Assembly (NCBI GenBank): GCA_964594115.1
Contig: CAZQLD010000001.1
Span: forward strand, 19,700 to 83,699
DNA length: 64,000 nt
Source: MFWN01 sp964594115
GTDB lineage: Archaea; Nanobdellota; Nanobdellia; Pacearchaeales; GW2011-AR1
Reading direction: 5' to 3'
Below the pieces are notes generated by a model. That model searched no databases and was not told the origin of the DNA. It saw only the letters and a list, made by a program, of their open reading frames with translations. Every line of letters begins with the position of its first letter. Positions within the stretch are counted from its first letter, which is position 1. Shown piece after piece: positions 41,416-49,741 of the stretch. Both the position numbers and the translations under genes were made by a program.

Positions 41416-41970
41416 ATGGCGCAAAAAACTTCTTTAAAAGTTCAAAATATTGTTGCTACAACTTCTTTAGGAAAACCAGTTTCTTTAACTAAACTAGCAA
41501 GAACCCAAAGCAATACAGAGTATAATCCAGAACAGTTTCCAGGCTTAGTCCTCAGAGTAAAAAAGCCAAAATCAGCTGTTTTAGTTTTTTCAAGTGGAAA
41601 TTTAGTGTGCACAGGAACAAAATCCATAGGACAAGTGAAACAGGTAATTGAACAGGTTATAAAACAACTTAAAAAGATAAATGTCAGGATAACAGCAAAA
41701 CCAAAGATTAATGTCCAGAACATAGTGGCTTCAGGAAGCATTGACCTGACTCTAAACCTTAATTTGCTTGCTTTAGAGCTGGAAAACACAGAATATGAAC
41801 CAGAACAGTTTCCAGGACTTGTTTATAAGCTAGAAGAACCTACAGCAACTTTCCTTTTGTTTAGTAATGGAAAACTAGTGTGCACAGGAACAAAAAACAA
41901 GAAACAACTAGAAGATAGTATGAAACAGTTAATCAAAAATGTTAAAGAAGCTATAAAAAGCTTCAAGTAA
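41416..41970 (+). CDS. tbp: TATA-box-binding protein
   Basis: The two direct repeats of the TBP saddle are plain: NIVATTSLGKPVSLTKLAR with EYNPEQFPGLVLRV and LVCTGTKS, then NIVASGSIDLTLNLNLLA with EYEPEQFPGLVYKL and LVCTGTKN. The length of 184 aa is standard. It recruits TFB and RNA polymerase to TATA boxes such as those noted in this window. The 3' end overlaps the methyltransferase gene on the other strand by 8 bases. Confidence 0.97.
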   Translation: MAQKTSLKVQNIVATTSLGKPVSLTKLARTQSNTEYNPEQFPGLVLRVKKPKSAVLVFSSGNLVCTGTKSIGQVKQVIEQVIKQLKKINVRITAKPKINVQNIVASGSIDLTLNLNLLALELENTEYEPEQFPGLVYKLEEPTATFLLFSNGKLVCTGTKNKKQLEDSMKQLIKNVKEAIKSFK

Positions 41971-42595
41971 TATTATTTTTTCTTTTTTTAGCTAAAACAA
42001 ATAATTTTACAAAATCAAATTCTTCCTTTTTCTTTGGTTCTCTTCTATATTTACGAATTATAGAAAATCCTGCTTTTTCAAGTAGTTCTTTAAGTTCTTT
42101 AAAAGAAAATATATCAAGAAATGTTTTTTCGTCTGGTTTAAGAGGTCCTGTTACAAATATTTCTGATGATTTCCCTTCATGAACCGCGATATAAATAACA
42201 CCCTTTATTTTTAGAAATTTATGTAAACTTTTTAGTACATCCAATACATCTTCCTTCGGTAGGTGTATCAAAGAATAAGCTGCAAAAATTCCATTAAAAA
42301 AATTTGATTTAAATGATGATTTTCTCATATCTCCCAGCCTAAAATCAATTTTTGGAAATTTTTGTTTTGCTAATTTCAGCATTTCTTTTGATAAATCAAT
42401 ACCAATCACCTTAAAACCTTTAGACGCCATGTAATTTGCATCAATTCCTACCCCACAACCAATATCTAATATTTTCCCTTTTTTAACTACCAAACTCAAA
42501 AAATCATTAATATAATCTGAAGGACTCATAAATTCTTTTGCATATGATTCTGCAATTTTATTATATACTCTAACAGCCTCTTCACTTTTATCCAT
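41963..42595 (-). CDS. Class I SAM-dependent methyltransferase
   Basis: Motif I is GKILDIGCGVGIDANYMASK, motif II is FKVIGIDLSKEMLKLAKQKF, and GIFAAYSLIHLPKEDVLDVL is the post-motif strand and helix. The substrate is not evident. Similar proteins methylate small molecules. It is convergent with tbp. Confidence 0.85.
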   Translation of the reverse strand: MDKSEEAVRVYNKIAESYAKEFMSPSDYINDFLSLVVKKGKILDIGCGVGIDANYMASKGFKVIGIDLSKEMLKLAKQKFPKIDFRLGDMRKSSFKSNFFNGIFAAYSLIHLPKEDVLDVLKSLHKFLKIKGVIYIAVHEGKSSEIFVTGPLKPDEKTFLDIFSFKELKELLEKAGFSIIRKYRREPKKKEEFDFVKLFVLAKKRKNNIT

Positions 42596-42783
42596 ATTTC
42601 CTTAAAGCATTCTCATTTAATAAATCTTTATTTTTACTTTACCCACTCTTTCGTAGCAAGATAGATTAATAAATCTTACAAGCTTAAAATTTCAGCTAAG
42701 GGCGTAATAATCTATTAGTTATATATTTTAATCTATAGAAATTAATATAAATAAAGAGATTTTTTTAAATAATCAAATGAAAA

Positions 42784-44796
42784 ATGGCAGAAAAAAAGAG
42801 TGAAGATCTTGCAACAGAAGCAAGGAATTTTTTCAATTTTTATAAAAAAGAAATTGGGAAATCAGTTAGAGCAGGAAAAAACGTCATATATGTAAATTTT
42901 GAGGATATATCTTCTTTTTCCCATATTTTAGCAGAACAACTTACTTCTACTCCTGAAGAAATTCTTCAAGTTCTAGAAGTTGCACTAGAAGAATCCGGCC
43001 TTGTTTCTAACCCAAAAATAAGACTTTCTAATATTCCAGAAATGCAATTTACTGAAATTAGAAATATAAGAGCTAAACATCTAAATCAACTAATTTCTAT
43101 AGAGGGAATAATAAGACAGGCTTCTGATGTAAGACCGCAGGTAGTAAATGCAAAATTTGAGTGTCCAAGCTGCGGAACAATTATTTCTGTATTGCAAATA
43201 GAAAAAAGATTCAGAGAACCAAGCAGGTGCTCATGCGGAAGAAAAGGACAGTTTAGACTAGTTAGCAAGGACATGGTAGACGCTCAAAGAGTAGTTATTG
43301 AAGAAAGTCCTGAATCTTTAATGGGAGGTGAGCAGCCAAGAAGAATCTCTGTTTTTTTAAAAGAAGATTTAGTAGATCCAAAAATGGAAGAAAGAACAAC
43401 TCCTGGAAGCAGAGTTAAAATTATTGGTGTGTTAAAAGAGGTTCCAGTTCCCTTACAAACAGGCTCTATATCCACAAGATTTGATCTAGCTATGGAGGCA
43501 AACAATATAATCCCTTTAGAAGAAACATTTGAAGAATTTGAAATAAGTGAAGAAGACGAAAGGCAGATACTAGAATTAGCTGCAGATAAACAAATACTCC
43601 AAAAAATGATTGGAAGTATAGCTCCGAGTATTTTTGGATATGATGAAATTAAACAATCCCTTGTCTTACAATTATTTGGCGGAGTAAAGAAAAAAAGAGC
43701 AGACGGAACAGATTCAAGAGGAGATATTCATATACTTCTTGTAGGCGATCCAGGTGTAGCTAAAAGTGTTATTTTAAAATTCATATCTTCTCTAGCTCCA
43801 AAAGGAAGATATATTGTTGGAAAAGCAGCCACAGGAGCTGGAATTACAGCAACAGTTGTAAGAGATGAATTCCTAAAAGGATGGTCCTTAGAAGCAGGAG
43901 CAATAGTGCTCTCTAACAAAGGTCTGATTTGTATAGATGAAATAGACAAAATGGATCCCCAAGATAGGAGTGCAATGCATGAAGCAATGGAACAACAAAC
44001 AGTAACCATAAGCAAGGCTAATGTACAAGCCACACTTCGTGCAGAAACAAGTGTTTTAGCAGCTGCTAATCCTAAATTAGGAAGATTTGAGCCATTCCAG
44101 GTTATAGCCCAGCAAATAGATATGCCACCAACTCTTCTCAATAGATTTGATGTTATTTTCACACTGCGTGACCTGCCTGACAGGGGAAAAGACGAGGCAA
44201 TAGCAACCCATGTCTTACTGGAACATAAAAGAGAAGGTAAGAAACAAATAATAGATGGAGAACTTTTCAGAAAATATATAGCATATGCAAAACAAAAAGT
44301 TAATCCAAAACTAACAGATGAAGCAGTAGATGAAATAAAAAAATTCTATATTGAACTAAGAAATGCCCCTGTCTCTGCAGAGGGGGTTATAAAACCAATT
44401 CCAATTTCAGCAAGACAGTTAGAAGCAATGGTAAGACTAAGTGAAGCAGCTGCAAAAACAAGGCTTCACAAAAAAGTAAGAAGAGAGGATGCTAAACTAG
44501 CAATTGAAATAATGAAATACTATTTAATGCAGGTTGGTTTTGACCAAGAAACAAAAACTTTTGATATAGACAGAATTGCAACCGGAGTAAGTACAAGCCA
44601 AAGAGGAAGAATAATACTGATTAGAGAAGCTTTATCAAGACTAGAGAGCAGGATGGGAAAACTCATTCCAATAGAAGAGGTTAACAAAGAATTAGAAGAA
44701 AAAATGGGAAAAGGCGAATTAGAAGAAGGCATACAAAAACTAAAACAAACAGGAGATATTTTTGAGCCAAGAAAAGGCTATATTCAGAGGGTATGA
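42784..44796 (+). CDS. mcm: Replicative helicase MCM
   Basis: The N-terminal domain has a zinc ribbon (FECPSCGTIISVL...CSCGRKG). The AAA+ core has Walker A LLVGDPGVAKS at about residue 319, Walker B KGLICIDEIDKMDPQDR, and the arginine finger region LLNRFDVIFTLRD. A C-terminal winged helix follows. No intein is present (670 aa). It heads a run of co-directional genes: MazG, two Nudix enzymes and an RPA-like protein. Confidence 0.97.
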   Translation: MAEKKSEDLATEARNFFNFYKKEIGKSVRAGKNVIYVNFEDISSFSHILAEQLTSTPEEILQVLEVALEESGLVSNPKIRLSNIPEMQFTEIRNIRAKHLNQLISIEGIIRQASDVRPQVVNAKFECPSCGTIISVLQIEKRFREPSRCSCGRKGQFRLVSKDMVDAQRVVIEESPESLMGGEQPRRISVFLKEDLVDPKMEERTTPGSRVKIIGVLKEVPVPLQTGSISTRFDLAMEANNIIPLEETFEEFEISEEDERQILELAADKQILQKMIGSIAPSIFGYDEIKQSLVLQLFGGVKKKRADGTDSRGDIHILLVGDPGVAKSVILKFISSLAPKGRYIVGKAATGAGITATVVRDEFLKGWSLEAGAIVLSNKGLICIDEIDKMDPQDRSAMHEAMEQQTVTISKANVQATLRAETSVLAAANPKLGRFEPFQVIAQQIDMPPTLLNRFDVIFTLRDLPDRGKDEAIATHVLLEHKREGKKQIIDGELFRKYIAYAKQKVNPKLTDEAVDEIKKFYIELRNAPVSAEGVIKPIPISARQLEAMVRLSEAAAKTRLHKKVRREDAKLAIEIMKYYLMQVGFDQETKTFDIDRIATGVSTSQRGRIILIREALSRLESRMGKLIPIEEVNKELEEKMGKGELEEGIQKLKQTGDIFEPRKGYIQRV

Positions 44797-44814
44797 AAAG
44801 AGTTTGAAGAAAAA

Positions 44815-45117
44815 ATGGAGATTAAAGAAGCACAACAAAAAGCACATAAGATAATAGAAGATTACAATAAAAAACACAGTTTAGAGCATAATAAAGAAAC
44901 TGTTTTTTATCATCTGATAGAAGAGGTGGGAGAGCTTGCAAGAGAAATATACAATGAAAAAGATAACTGGAGAAAGGAATTCAATAAAGAAAAAATAGCA
45001 GAAGAGATAATCGATGTTTTAATGCAGACCCTCAATATTGCTGAAAATTATAATATTGATATTGAATATGAATTTAATAAAAAAATTGAAAAACTAAAAA
45101 AAAGATTTGATTTATAA
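44815..45117 (+). CDS. MazG-like nucleotide pyrophosphohydrolase
   Basis: The protein has 100 residues with the all-alpha NTP-PPase metal motifs HLIEEVGELAREIY (ExxE) and AEEIIDVLMQTLNIA (ExxD). Such enzymes hydrolyse non-canonical NTPs to NMP and pyrophosphate. The gene starts 19 bases after mcm and ends 3 bases before a Nudix gene, suggesting a pool-cleaning operon tied to replication. Confidence 0.85.
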   Translation: MEIKEAQQKAHKIIEDYNKKHSLEHNKETVFYHLIEEVGELAREIYNEKDNWRKEFNKEKIAEEIIDVLMQTLNIAENYNIDIEYEFNKKIEKLKKRFDL

Positions 45118-45119
45118 AA

Positions 45120-45557
45120 ATGGAAAATAAAATGGGGGTTGGAATTGGAGTAATATTACTAAAAGACGGAAAAATCTTACTTGGAAAGAGACACGAAGAC
45201 CCTGAAAAGGCATCCAGCTTATTAAAAGGGGAGGGAACCTGGACACTTCCCGGAGGCAAACTACATTTTGGAGAAACATTTGAACAAGGAGCAATGAAAG
45301 AGGTTTCAGAAGAAACTGGCATGAAATTAAATAAAGCAAAAGTTATATGTATCAACAACGATAAAGTAGAAAATGCCCACTTTGTTACGATTGGCCTTTT
45401 ATCAGAAAATTTTGAAGGTGAAGCTAAAACCCTAGAACCAGATGAAATAACAGAGTGGAAATGGTTTGAACTCGATAATCTGCCATTTCCTCTATATTTT
45501 CCAAGTGAAAAAGTATTAAAAAATTATAAAAGCAGGGTTTTTTACGCAAAAGGTTAA
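45120..45557 (+). CDS. Nudix hydrolase, MTH1-like
   Basis: The Nudix box is complete: LPGGKLHFGETFEQGAMKEV then SEETGM. The opening NKMGVGIGVILLKDGKILLG and GKRHEDPEKASSLLKGEGTW resemble nucleoside-triphosphate-type Nudix enzymes such as MutT and MTH1. It sits between the MazG gene and a second Nudix gene with almost no spacing. Confidence 0.9.
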   Translation: MENKMGVGIGVILLKDGKILLGKRHEDPEKASSLLKGEGTWTLPGGKLHFGETFEQGAMKEVSEETGMKLNKAKVICINNDKVENAHFVTIGLLSENFEGEAKTLEPDEITEWKWFELDNLPFPLYFPSEKVLKNYKSRVFYAKG

Positions 45558-45558
45558 A

Positions 45559-46035
45559 ATGTCAGAAATAAACTGGAAAGATAAATGCTGGGTAACAACA
45601 ATGTTTTTAGTTAGAGATGATGGAAAGGTTCTCTTAACTCACAACAAAAACCTTAATACATGGATACCTGTTGGAGGGCATATAAATCCCGGAGAAACAC
45701 CTGAACAGGCAATTTCCAGAGAAATAGCAGAAGAAACCGGGTTTGATTTTGATTTTTTTCATCTTCCAGAATTTGAAAATAATGGCACTTTAAAAGTTAT
45801 AAAACCCCATAGAATACAAATAGAAAATGTCCCTCATCACAATCAGCATATGAATTTTGTTTTTATAGGAAAATGCAAAAAATGGCATGAAAAAGAAACA
45901 ACAGATGAAAAAGAGGAATTAAAATGGTTTTCAAAACAAGAATTATTAGAACAAAAAGACCAATTCCTAGAAAATGTCTGGAAAACTGCATTAGAATCAA
46001 TAAATTTAATTAATAAAACAGAAGAAAAAACCTAA
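45559..46035 (+). CDS. Nudix hydrolase
   Basis: The Nudix box is VGGHINPGETPEQAISREIA then EETGF. VLLTHNKNLNTWIPVGGHI shows the usual preceding strand. The substrate is not clear. It starts one base after the previous Nudix gene and ends one base before the RPA-like gene. Confidence 0.9.
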   Translation: MSEINWKDKCWVTTMFLVRDDGKVLLTHNKNLNTWIPVGGHINPGETPEQAISREIAEETGFDFDFFHLPEFENNGTLKVIKPHRIQIENVPHHNQHMNFVFIGKCKKWHEKETTDEKEELKWFSKQELLEQKDQFLENVWKTALESINLINKTEEKT

Positions 46036-46036
46036 A

Positions 46037-46663
46037 ATGGCAGAAATGAGAAAAAGAGAGATAGCTTATAAGCTAAGAATTGGCGAGATTCTTAAAGGAA
46101 AACCTGAAGTATCTACACAAAATGGGAGAGAAAGATTCAATTTTCTTGAACTTGGAAACAGGAAAATTGTAAGAGTAAATGTGGTGGCAAATGTTATTGA
46201 TAAATTTATATCAGAAGGAGAGAGAAAATTTGCAACTTTAACCCTAGATGATGCCTCTGGGCAGATAAATGCAAAAACCTTTGGCCAGGAAGTAGCCTCA
46301 TTTGAAGAAATCATCCAAGGCAACACATTAATGATAATTGGAGTATTGCGTATTTTCAATAATGAGGTCTATATACTCCCGGAAATTATAAAAACAATAG
46401 ATCCCAGATATCTTTTAGTCAGAAAACTAGAAATAGAAAAATCCATGCAAAAACAAGAAGCTAAGCCAAAAGAAATAACAGCTATAAAAGACCAGATAAT
46501 GTCAAGAATAAAACAAGAAGAAAAAAACGAGGGAATTGACACAGAAAAGCTTGTAATGGAAATTAATGCTAATCCTGAATTAATTAATCAAGAAGTTAAA
46601 AAACTCCTTGAAGAGGGCATAGTTTATGAGCCAAGACCTGGCAGGGTAAGGTATTTGGGTTAA
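46037..46663 (+). CDS. RPA-like single-strand DNA-binding protein
   Basis: An N-terminal OB-fold has IVRVNVVANVIDKFISEGER, ATLTLDDASGQINAKTFG and GNTLMIIGVLRIFNNEVYIL. The C-terminal third is a winged helix (TEKLVMEINANPELINQEVK, KKLLEEGIVYEPRPGRVRYL). This is the archaeal RPA32-like plan. It probably coats single-stranded DNA with MCM during replication, consistent with its place in the mcm operon. Confidence 0.8.
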   Translation: MAEMRKREIAYKLRIGEILKGKPEVSTQNGRERFNFLELGNRKIVRVNVVANVIDKFISEGERKFATLTLDDASGQINAKTFGQEVASFEEIIQGNTLMIIGVLRIFNNEVYILPEIIKTIDPRYLLVRKLEIEKSMQKQEAKPKEITAIKDQIMSRIKQEEKNEGIDTEKLVMEINANPELINQEVKKLLEEGIVYEPRPGRVRYLG

Positions 46664-47094
46664 TCAATAGAAAAATACTCACTACAAATAAAAGCGTGCT
46701 CAATACAGATAGAAGCAACCCCTTCCTCAGATAAAGAATCTTCTGCATAAGGCAAACAAGGTATTTGAGGAAAATGAACTGGCTCACTGCCTTTTTTAAA
46801 TAAAAAAAACCTAACCCCATACCCTTTTTCTTTATCTATATAAAATTCCTTTCTTAAAACTCCCTGGAAAACAAAAAAAGGCTTTTTCCCACTAAAAAGG
46901 CTTTCATATTGCCTATCATCAATTTCTTCTGTCTCAACTAATGTACTAATAATTTTCAAATAAGAAGCTGCACACTCATGACCTTTATAAAAAATAAGAG
47001 CTTTTGCATCAGACTCTATTTTTATTACTGCGCGCTCTAGTAAAGAAAGCGCATGTTTACCTACTCTTGTTTTATTTTCTAATTTCTCAGCCAT
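46660..47094 (-). CDS. Hypothetical protein, 144 aa
   Basis: I do not recognise it. The soluble chain has a helical first half (KHALSLLERAVIKIESDAKA) and three cysteines in the last quarter (IPCLPYAEDSL, ASICIEHAFICSEYF). Its 3' end overlaps the RPA-like gene by 4 bases on the opposite strand. Confidence 0.55.
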   Translation of the reverse strand: MAEKLENKTRVGKHALSLLERAVIKIESDAKALIFYKGHECAASYLKIISTLVETEEIDDRQYESLFSGKKPFFVFQGVLRKEFYIDKEKGYGVRFFLFKKGSEPVHFPQIPCLPYAEDSLSEEGVASICIEHAFICSEYFSID

Positions 47095-47191
47095 AAATTG
47101 GTATAATTCCTTTATTTAAAAATATAATTACACTGTAAAATAAATTAAAATAACTCCAAAACCTTAAAAACCCCTTCTTCTACTAATTTTC

Positions 47192-47599
47192 ATGGAATCA
47201 TATGAAAACCTATTAAATGATGCATACAGTAAAATAAAGCCAATTGTGCATGTTGAAAGATTTGAAATACCTAAAATAGAAGGGCATATAGAAGGAAGCA
47301 AAACCATCCTTACAAATCTCCAGCAGATAGCATCACACATAAGAAGGGATATAAATCATTTATTAAAGTACTTGTTAAGAGAACTGGCAACTTCAGGAGC
47401 AATTAAAGAAAACAGAGTAATTTTGCAAAGAAAAATCTCTTCACAAAAGATAAATGAAAAAATAAAAGATTATGCGCATGAGTTTGTCATATGTAGAGAG
47501 TGTCAAAAGCCAGACACAGAACTAATAAAACAAGATAAATTCATGTTTGTCCATTGTTTAGCCTGTGGAGCTAAACATAGTGTAAGGGCTAAGATTTAA
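47192..47599 (+). CDS. eif2b: Translation initiation factor aIF2 beta
   Basis: The central domain has KTILTNLQQIASHIRRDINH and LLKYLLRELATSGAIKENRV. The C-terminal zinc ribbon is FVICRECQKPDTEL...MFVHCLACGAKHSV. At 135 residues it is the normal archaeal length. It is part of the aIF2 complex that delivers initiator Met-tRNA to the small subunit. Confidence 0.95.
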   Translation: MESYENLLNDAYSKIKPIVHVERFEIPKIEGHIEGSKTILTNLQQIASHIRRDINHLLKYLLRELATSGAIKENRVILQRKISSQKINEKIKDYAHEFVICRECQKPDTELIKQDKFMFVHCLACGAKHSVRAKI

Positions 47600-47650
47600 G
47601 CAAAACAAACCTTTAAAAATACAAGAAACATATATTATCAATAAATCAAA

Positions 47651-47655
47651 GGAGG
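47651..47655 (+). promoter_or_regulatory. Shine-Dalgarno before the small zinc protein
   Basis: GGAGG lies 11 bases before the ATG at 47667. A CTTTAAAAATAC box at about 47610 gives a transcript with a leader. This is one of the few clear SD-led genes here. Confidence 0.6.
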
Positions 47656-47666
47656 AAAAATCAAAA

Positions 47667-47810
47667 ATGGCAACAGGTTATTGTGTGAAGTGTAAGAAAA
47701 AAACAGAGATAAAAGACGCAAAAAAGACAAAAACAAAGAAAGGCAAGGCGATGATGAAAGGCAAATGCCCAACTTGTGGAACCACAGTCTGCACTTTTAA
47801 AGTAGACTAA
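47667..47810 (+). CDS. Small DUF5679-type zinc protein, 47 aa
   Basis: The gene reads MATGYCVKCKKKTEIKDA, a Lys-rich stretch, then KGKCPTCGTTVCTFKVD. The YCVKCKxKxEIKD and GxCPxCGT pattern matches the DUF5679 family of one-zinc-ribbon proteins. Function unknown. GGAGG precedes the start. Confidence 0.8.
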   Translation: MATGYCVKCKKKTEIKDAKKTKTKKGKAMMKGKCPTCGTTVCTFKVD

Positions 47811-47882
47811 ATGTTTTTATTTTTATTTTTGTATATTTTTTTAATTAATTAAATTTTAAAACCCCCATATTCTTAATATAGT

Positions 47883-48179
47883 ATGATTATAAAAATACAC
47901 AAGTCATACCGAGATGTTATTGCTATTTGTGATTCTGAATTATTAGGTAAGAAATTTGAAGAAGGCAAAATACAGCTTGATTTAACAGGAGAATTCTTTA
48001 ATGGAGAGGAGAAAAATGAGGGTAAAATCATGGAAATCATAGAAAATGCTGCTAAAGAAGATGCTACTTTCAATATAGTAGGTGAAAAAGCAGTCCAGCT
48101 TGCATTAAAAGCATGCATTATAAGCAAGAAAGGTATAAAAAAAATACAAGGAATTCCCATGGCTTTGAGATTGTTATAG
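47883..48179 (+). CDS. DUF424-domain protein
   Basis: The protein has 98 residues. VIAICDSELLGKKFEEGKIQ and GEFFNGE match the archaeal DUF424 family (IAVCDxELLGKxFxEGxxxLxVxxxFY). ATFNIVGEKAVQLALKACII follows. Members often lie near translation initiation factors, as here between aIF2-beta and aIF1A. The molecular role is unknown. Confidence 0.85.
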   Translation: MIIKIHKSYRDVIAICDSELLGKKFEEGKIQLDLTGEFFNGEEKNEGKIMEIIENAAKEDATFNIVGEKAVQLALKACIISKKGIKKIQGIPMALRLL

Positions 48180-48203
48180 AATATATTTTCTAAAACAGAT
48201 TTA

Positions 48204-48213
48204 TTTTTAAATA
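48204..48213 (+). promoter_or_regulatory. TATA-like box before 48233
   Basis: TTTTTAAATA lies about 20 bases before the second in-frame ATG (48233) and only 5 before the first (48218). It supports the shorter protein. Confidence 0.45.
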
Positions 48214-48232
48214 CAATATGTGTGAACTACAC

Positions 48233-48589
48233 ATGGGTGAGTTTAAAAAATTTAGTGCAAAAAAATATGAGAGAAGAAATAAGATTAAAAGAGTGGTTAC
48301 TTATCTAACAATTGCAGGAGTTTCCTTAGGGGCAGGAATTGTTGAAGCAATATATGATACTCCTTGTTTATTTAAACCAGTTTTAGGACTAATTCCAATT
48401 GCAAGTGCTATGGCTAGTGCTAATGCTGAATATGAAAGAGAATATGAAGATGGCCTAGGAGTTGGTGATGGAAGCCTAGAACATGGTTTTGAAGCTGCAA
48501 TGGATTTAGGAGTAGGGGCAGTAAAAGGAGTAGGATTATCTGCCTTATGTGAAGGAGCAGGGTACGGGCTTGCAAAACTTTTTTCTTAA
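48233..48589 (+). CDS. Small glycine-rich membrane protein
   Basis: The protein has about 118 residues. A basic N-terminus precedes a hydrophobic segment (VVTYLTIAGVSLGAGIVEAI). Two more Gly/Ala-rich hydrophobic stretches follow (PVLGLIPIASAMASANAEYE and VGAVKGVGLSALCEGAGYGL). Not recognised. The start follows from the TATA-like box at 48204. Confidence 0.5.
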   Translation: MGEFKKFSAKKYERRNKIKRVVTYLTIAGVSLGAGIVEAIYDTPCLFKPVLGLIPIASAMASANAEYEREYEDGLGVGDGSLEHGFEAAMDLGVGAVKGVGLSALCEGAGYGLAKLFS

Positions 48590-48634
48590 TATTCTAAACA
48601 TCATCTTTATAAATCAAATCTTTCTTGATACACT

Positions 48635-48985
48635 ATGGCATTTAAGAAATTTAAAGATAAAAGTAAAAGAAATCAGTCTAAGCCACAAGAAGGAGCAGGT
48701 CCAATTAGAGTCAGGCTTCCTAAAGGTAAAGAGGTGTTGGGCATTTTAGAACAAAGACTTGGAGCTTCAAGAATGTTAGTTAGATGCCTTGATGGCAAGT
48801 CAAGAAATTGCAGAGTTCCTGGAAGATTAAGAAGAAGATTATGGTTAAGAGAAGGGGATATTGTTCTTGTTGAACCCTGGGAATTTGATGATGGCAAAGC
48901 AGATGTATTATTCAAATATAATCCAGCTGCAGTATTATGGTTAAAAAGAAAGGGATTTTTAAAAGAAATTGCAGGCGAATTCTAG
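48635..48985 (+). CDS. eif1a: Translation initiation factor aIF1A
   Basis: This is the S1-like OB-fold factor: KEVLGILEQRLGASRMLVRC, LDGKSRNCRVPGRLRRRLWL and EGDIVLVEPWEFDDGKADVL are family motifs. It binds the A site of the small subunit during initiation. Length 116 aa is normal. A TTTATAAATC box precedes it by about 25 bases. Confidence 0.96.
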   Translation: MAFKKFKDKSKRNQSKPQEGAGPIRVRLPKGKEVLGILEQRLGASRMLVRCLDGKSRNCRVPGRLRRRLWLREGDIVLVEPWEFDDGKADVLFKYNPAAVLWLKRKGFLKEIAGEF

Positions 48986-49065
48986 GTTTTTAAATGGAAA
49001 GTTTAATAAATAAAAACCACTTATTTAAAGGAAGTTGAGTGTCAGGAAACCATAGGTGTCTTACA

Positions 49066-49578
49066 ATGCAAGAAATATACTCAGAAAATATAAAAAAAAT
49101 CCTCCAAAACAAAAGTAGATTAGAAAAAGAGCTCAAAGTTAAGATAACAACCAAAGGAAATATTTTGTTTGTTGAAGGAAAAGCAGAAGATGAATACCTT
49201 GCCATAGAGGTAATAGAAGCAATTAATCTTGGTTTTACAATACAACAGGTTCTGCTTTTATGTGATGAAGAGTGTATTCTTGAAAAACTTAATATCAAGG
49301 ATTTGACAAAAAGGCGTGACCTAGACAGGATTAGAGGAAGAATAATAGGAACTAAGGGCAAGACAAAAGAAATCATACAAAATTTAAGTGACTGTTTTAT
49401 CTCCTTGCATGACAATATAGTAGGAATAATAGGAAGAGCAGAAGATATAGAAAAAGCAATGATTGCCTTAACTTCTATAATCAAAGGCCAAAAACAAGGA
49501 AAAGTCTATGGCTTTCTTGAAAGAGCGAGGAGCAAGGAAAAAGCCAGAGTTAATGAGAGTTTAGGGCTAAAAGAATAA
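49066..49578 (+). CDS. KH-domain RNA-processing protein, Pno1/Krr1 type
   Basis: Two KH domains are present, the second with DLDRIRGRIIGTKGKTKEII (GxxG loop) and ISLHDNIVGIIGRAEDIEKA. The chain ends in a basic helix (GKVYGFLERARSKEKARVNE). This is the archaeal Dim2/Pno1-like factor for small-subunit rRNA maturation. I start at the ATG at 49066 (AGGTG 7 nt upstream) rather than a GTG at 49039. Confidence 0.88.
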   Translation: MQEIYSENIKKILQNKSRLEKELKVKITTKGNILFVEGKAEDEYLAIEVIEAINLGFTIQQVLLLCDEECILEKLNIKDLTKRRDLDRIRGRIIGTKGKTKEIIQNLSDCFISLHDNIVGIIGRAEDIEKAMIALTSIIKGQKQGKVYGFLERARSKEKARVNESLGLKE

Positions 49579-49611
49579 ACTTTTAAAGTATAGGATTCTT
49601 AGTATAATCAA

Positions 49612-49695
49612 GTCCCGGTAGCTCAGCAGGTAGAGCGCATGGCTGTTAAATCTATAGATACCATGATGTCGTTGGTTCGAGTCCAGCCCGGGACG
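49612..49695 (+). tRNA. tRNA-Asn(GUU) with 11-nt intron
   Basis: Acceptor GTCCCGG/CCGGGAC, D-arm GCTCAGCAGGTAGAGC, anticodon stem CATGG/CCATG, loop CTGTTAA with anticodon GTT, T-arm GTTGG-TTCGAGT-CCAGC and G73. Eleven extra bases (about 49650-49660, containing TCTATAGA) follow the anticodon at 37/38. This is near the lower size limit of archaeal tRNA introns. A T-run follows the gene. Confidence 0.92.
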
Positions 49696-49741
49696 TTTTT
49701 ATTTTCATAACATTTTTATACCTCTCTTTCTTCTATTTTTT

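Noticed and set aside
43728..44162. Antisense frame inside mcm
   Set aside because: It covers the MCM Walker region, whose coding text is certain. No start signal is seen.
48549..48749. Frame bridging the membrane gene and aIF1A
   Set aside because: It overlaps two supported genes in another frame and has no promoter or SD of its own.
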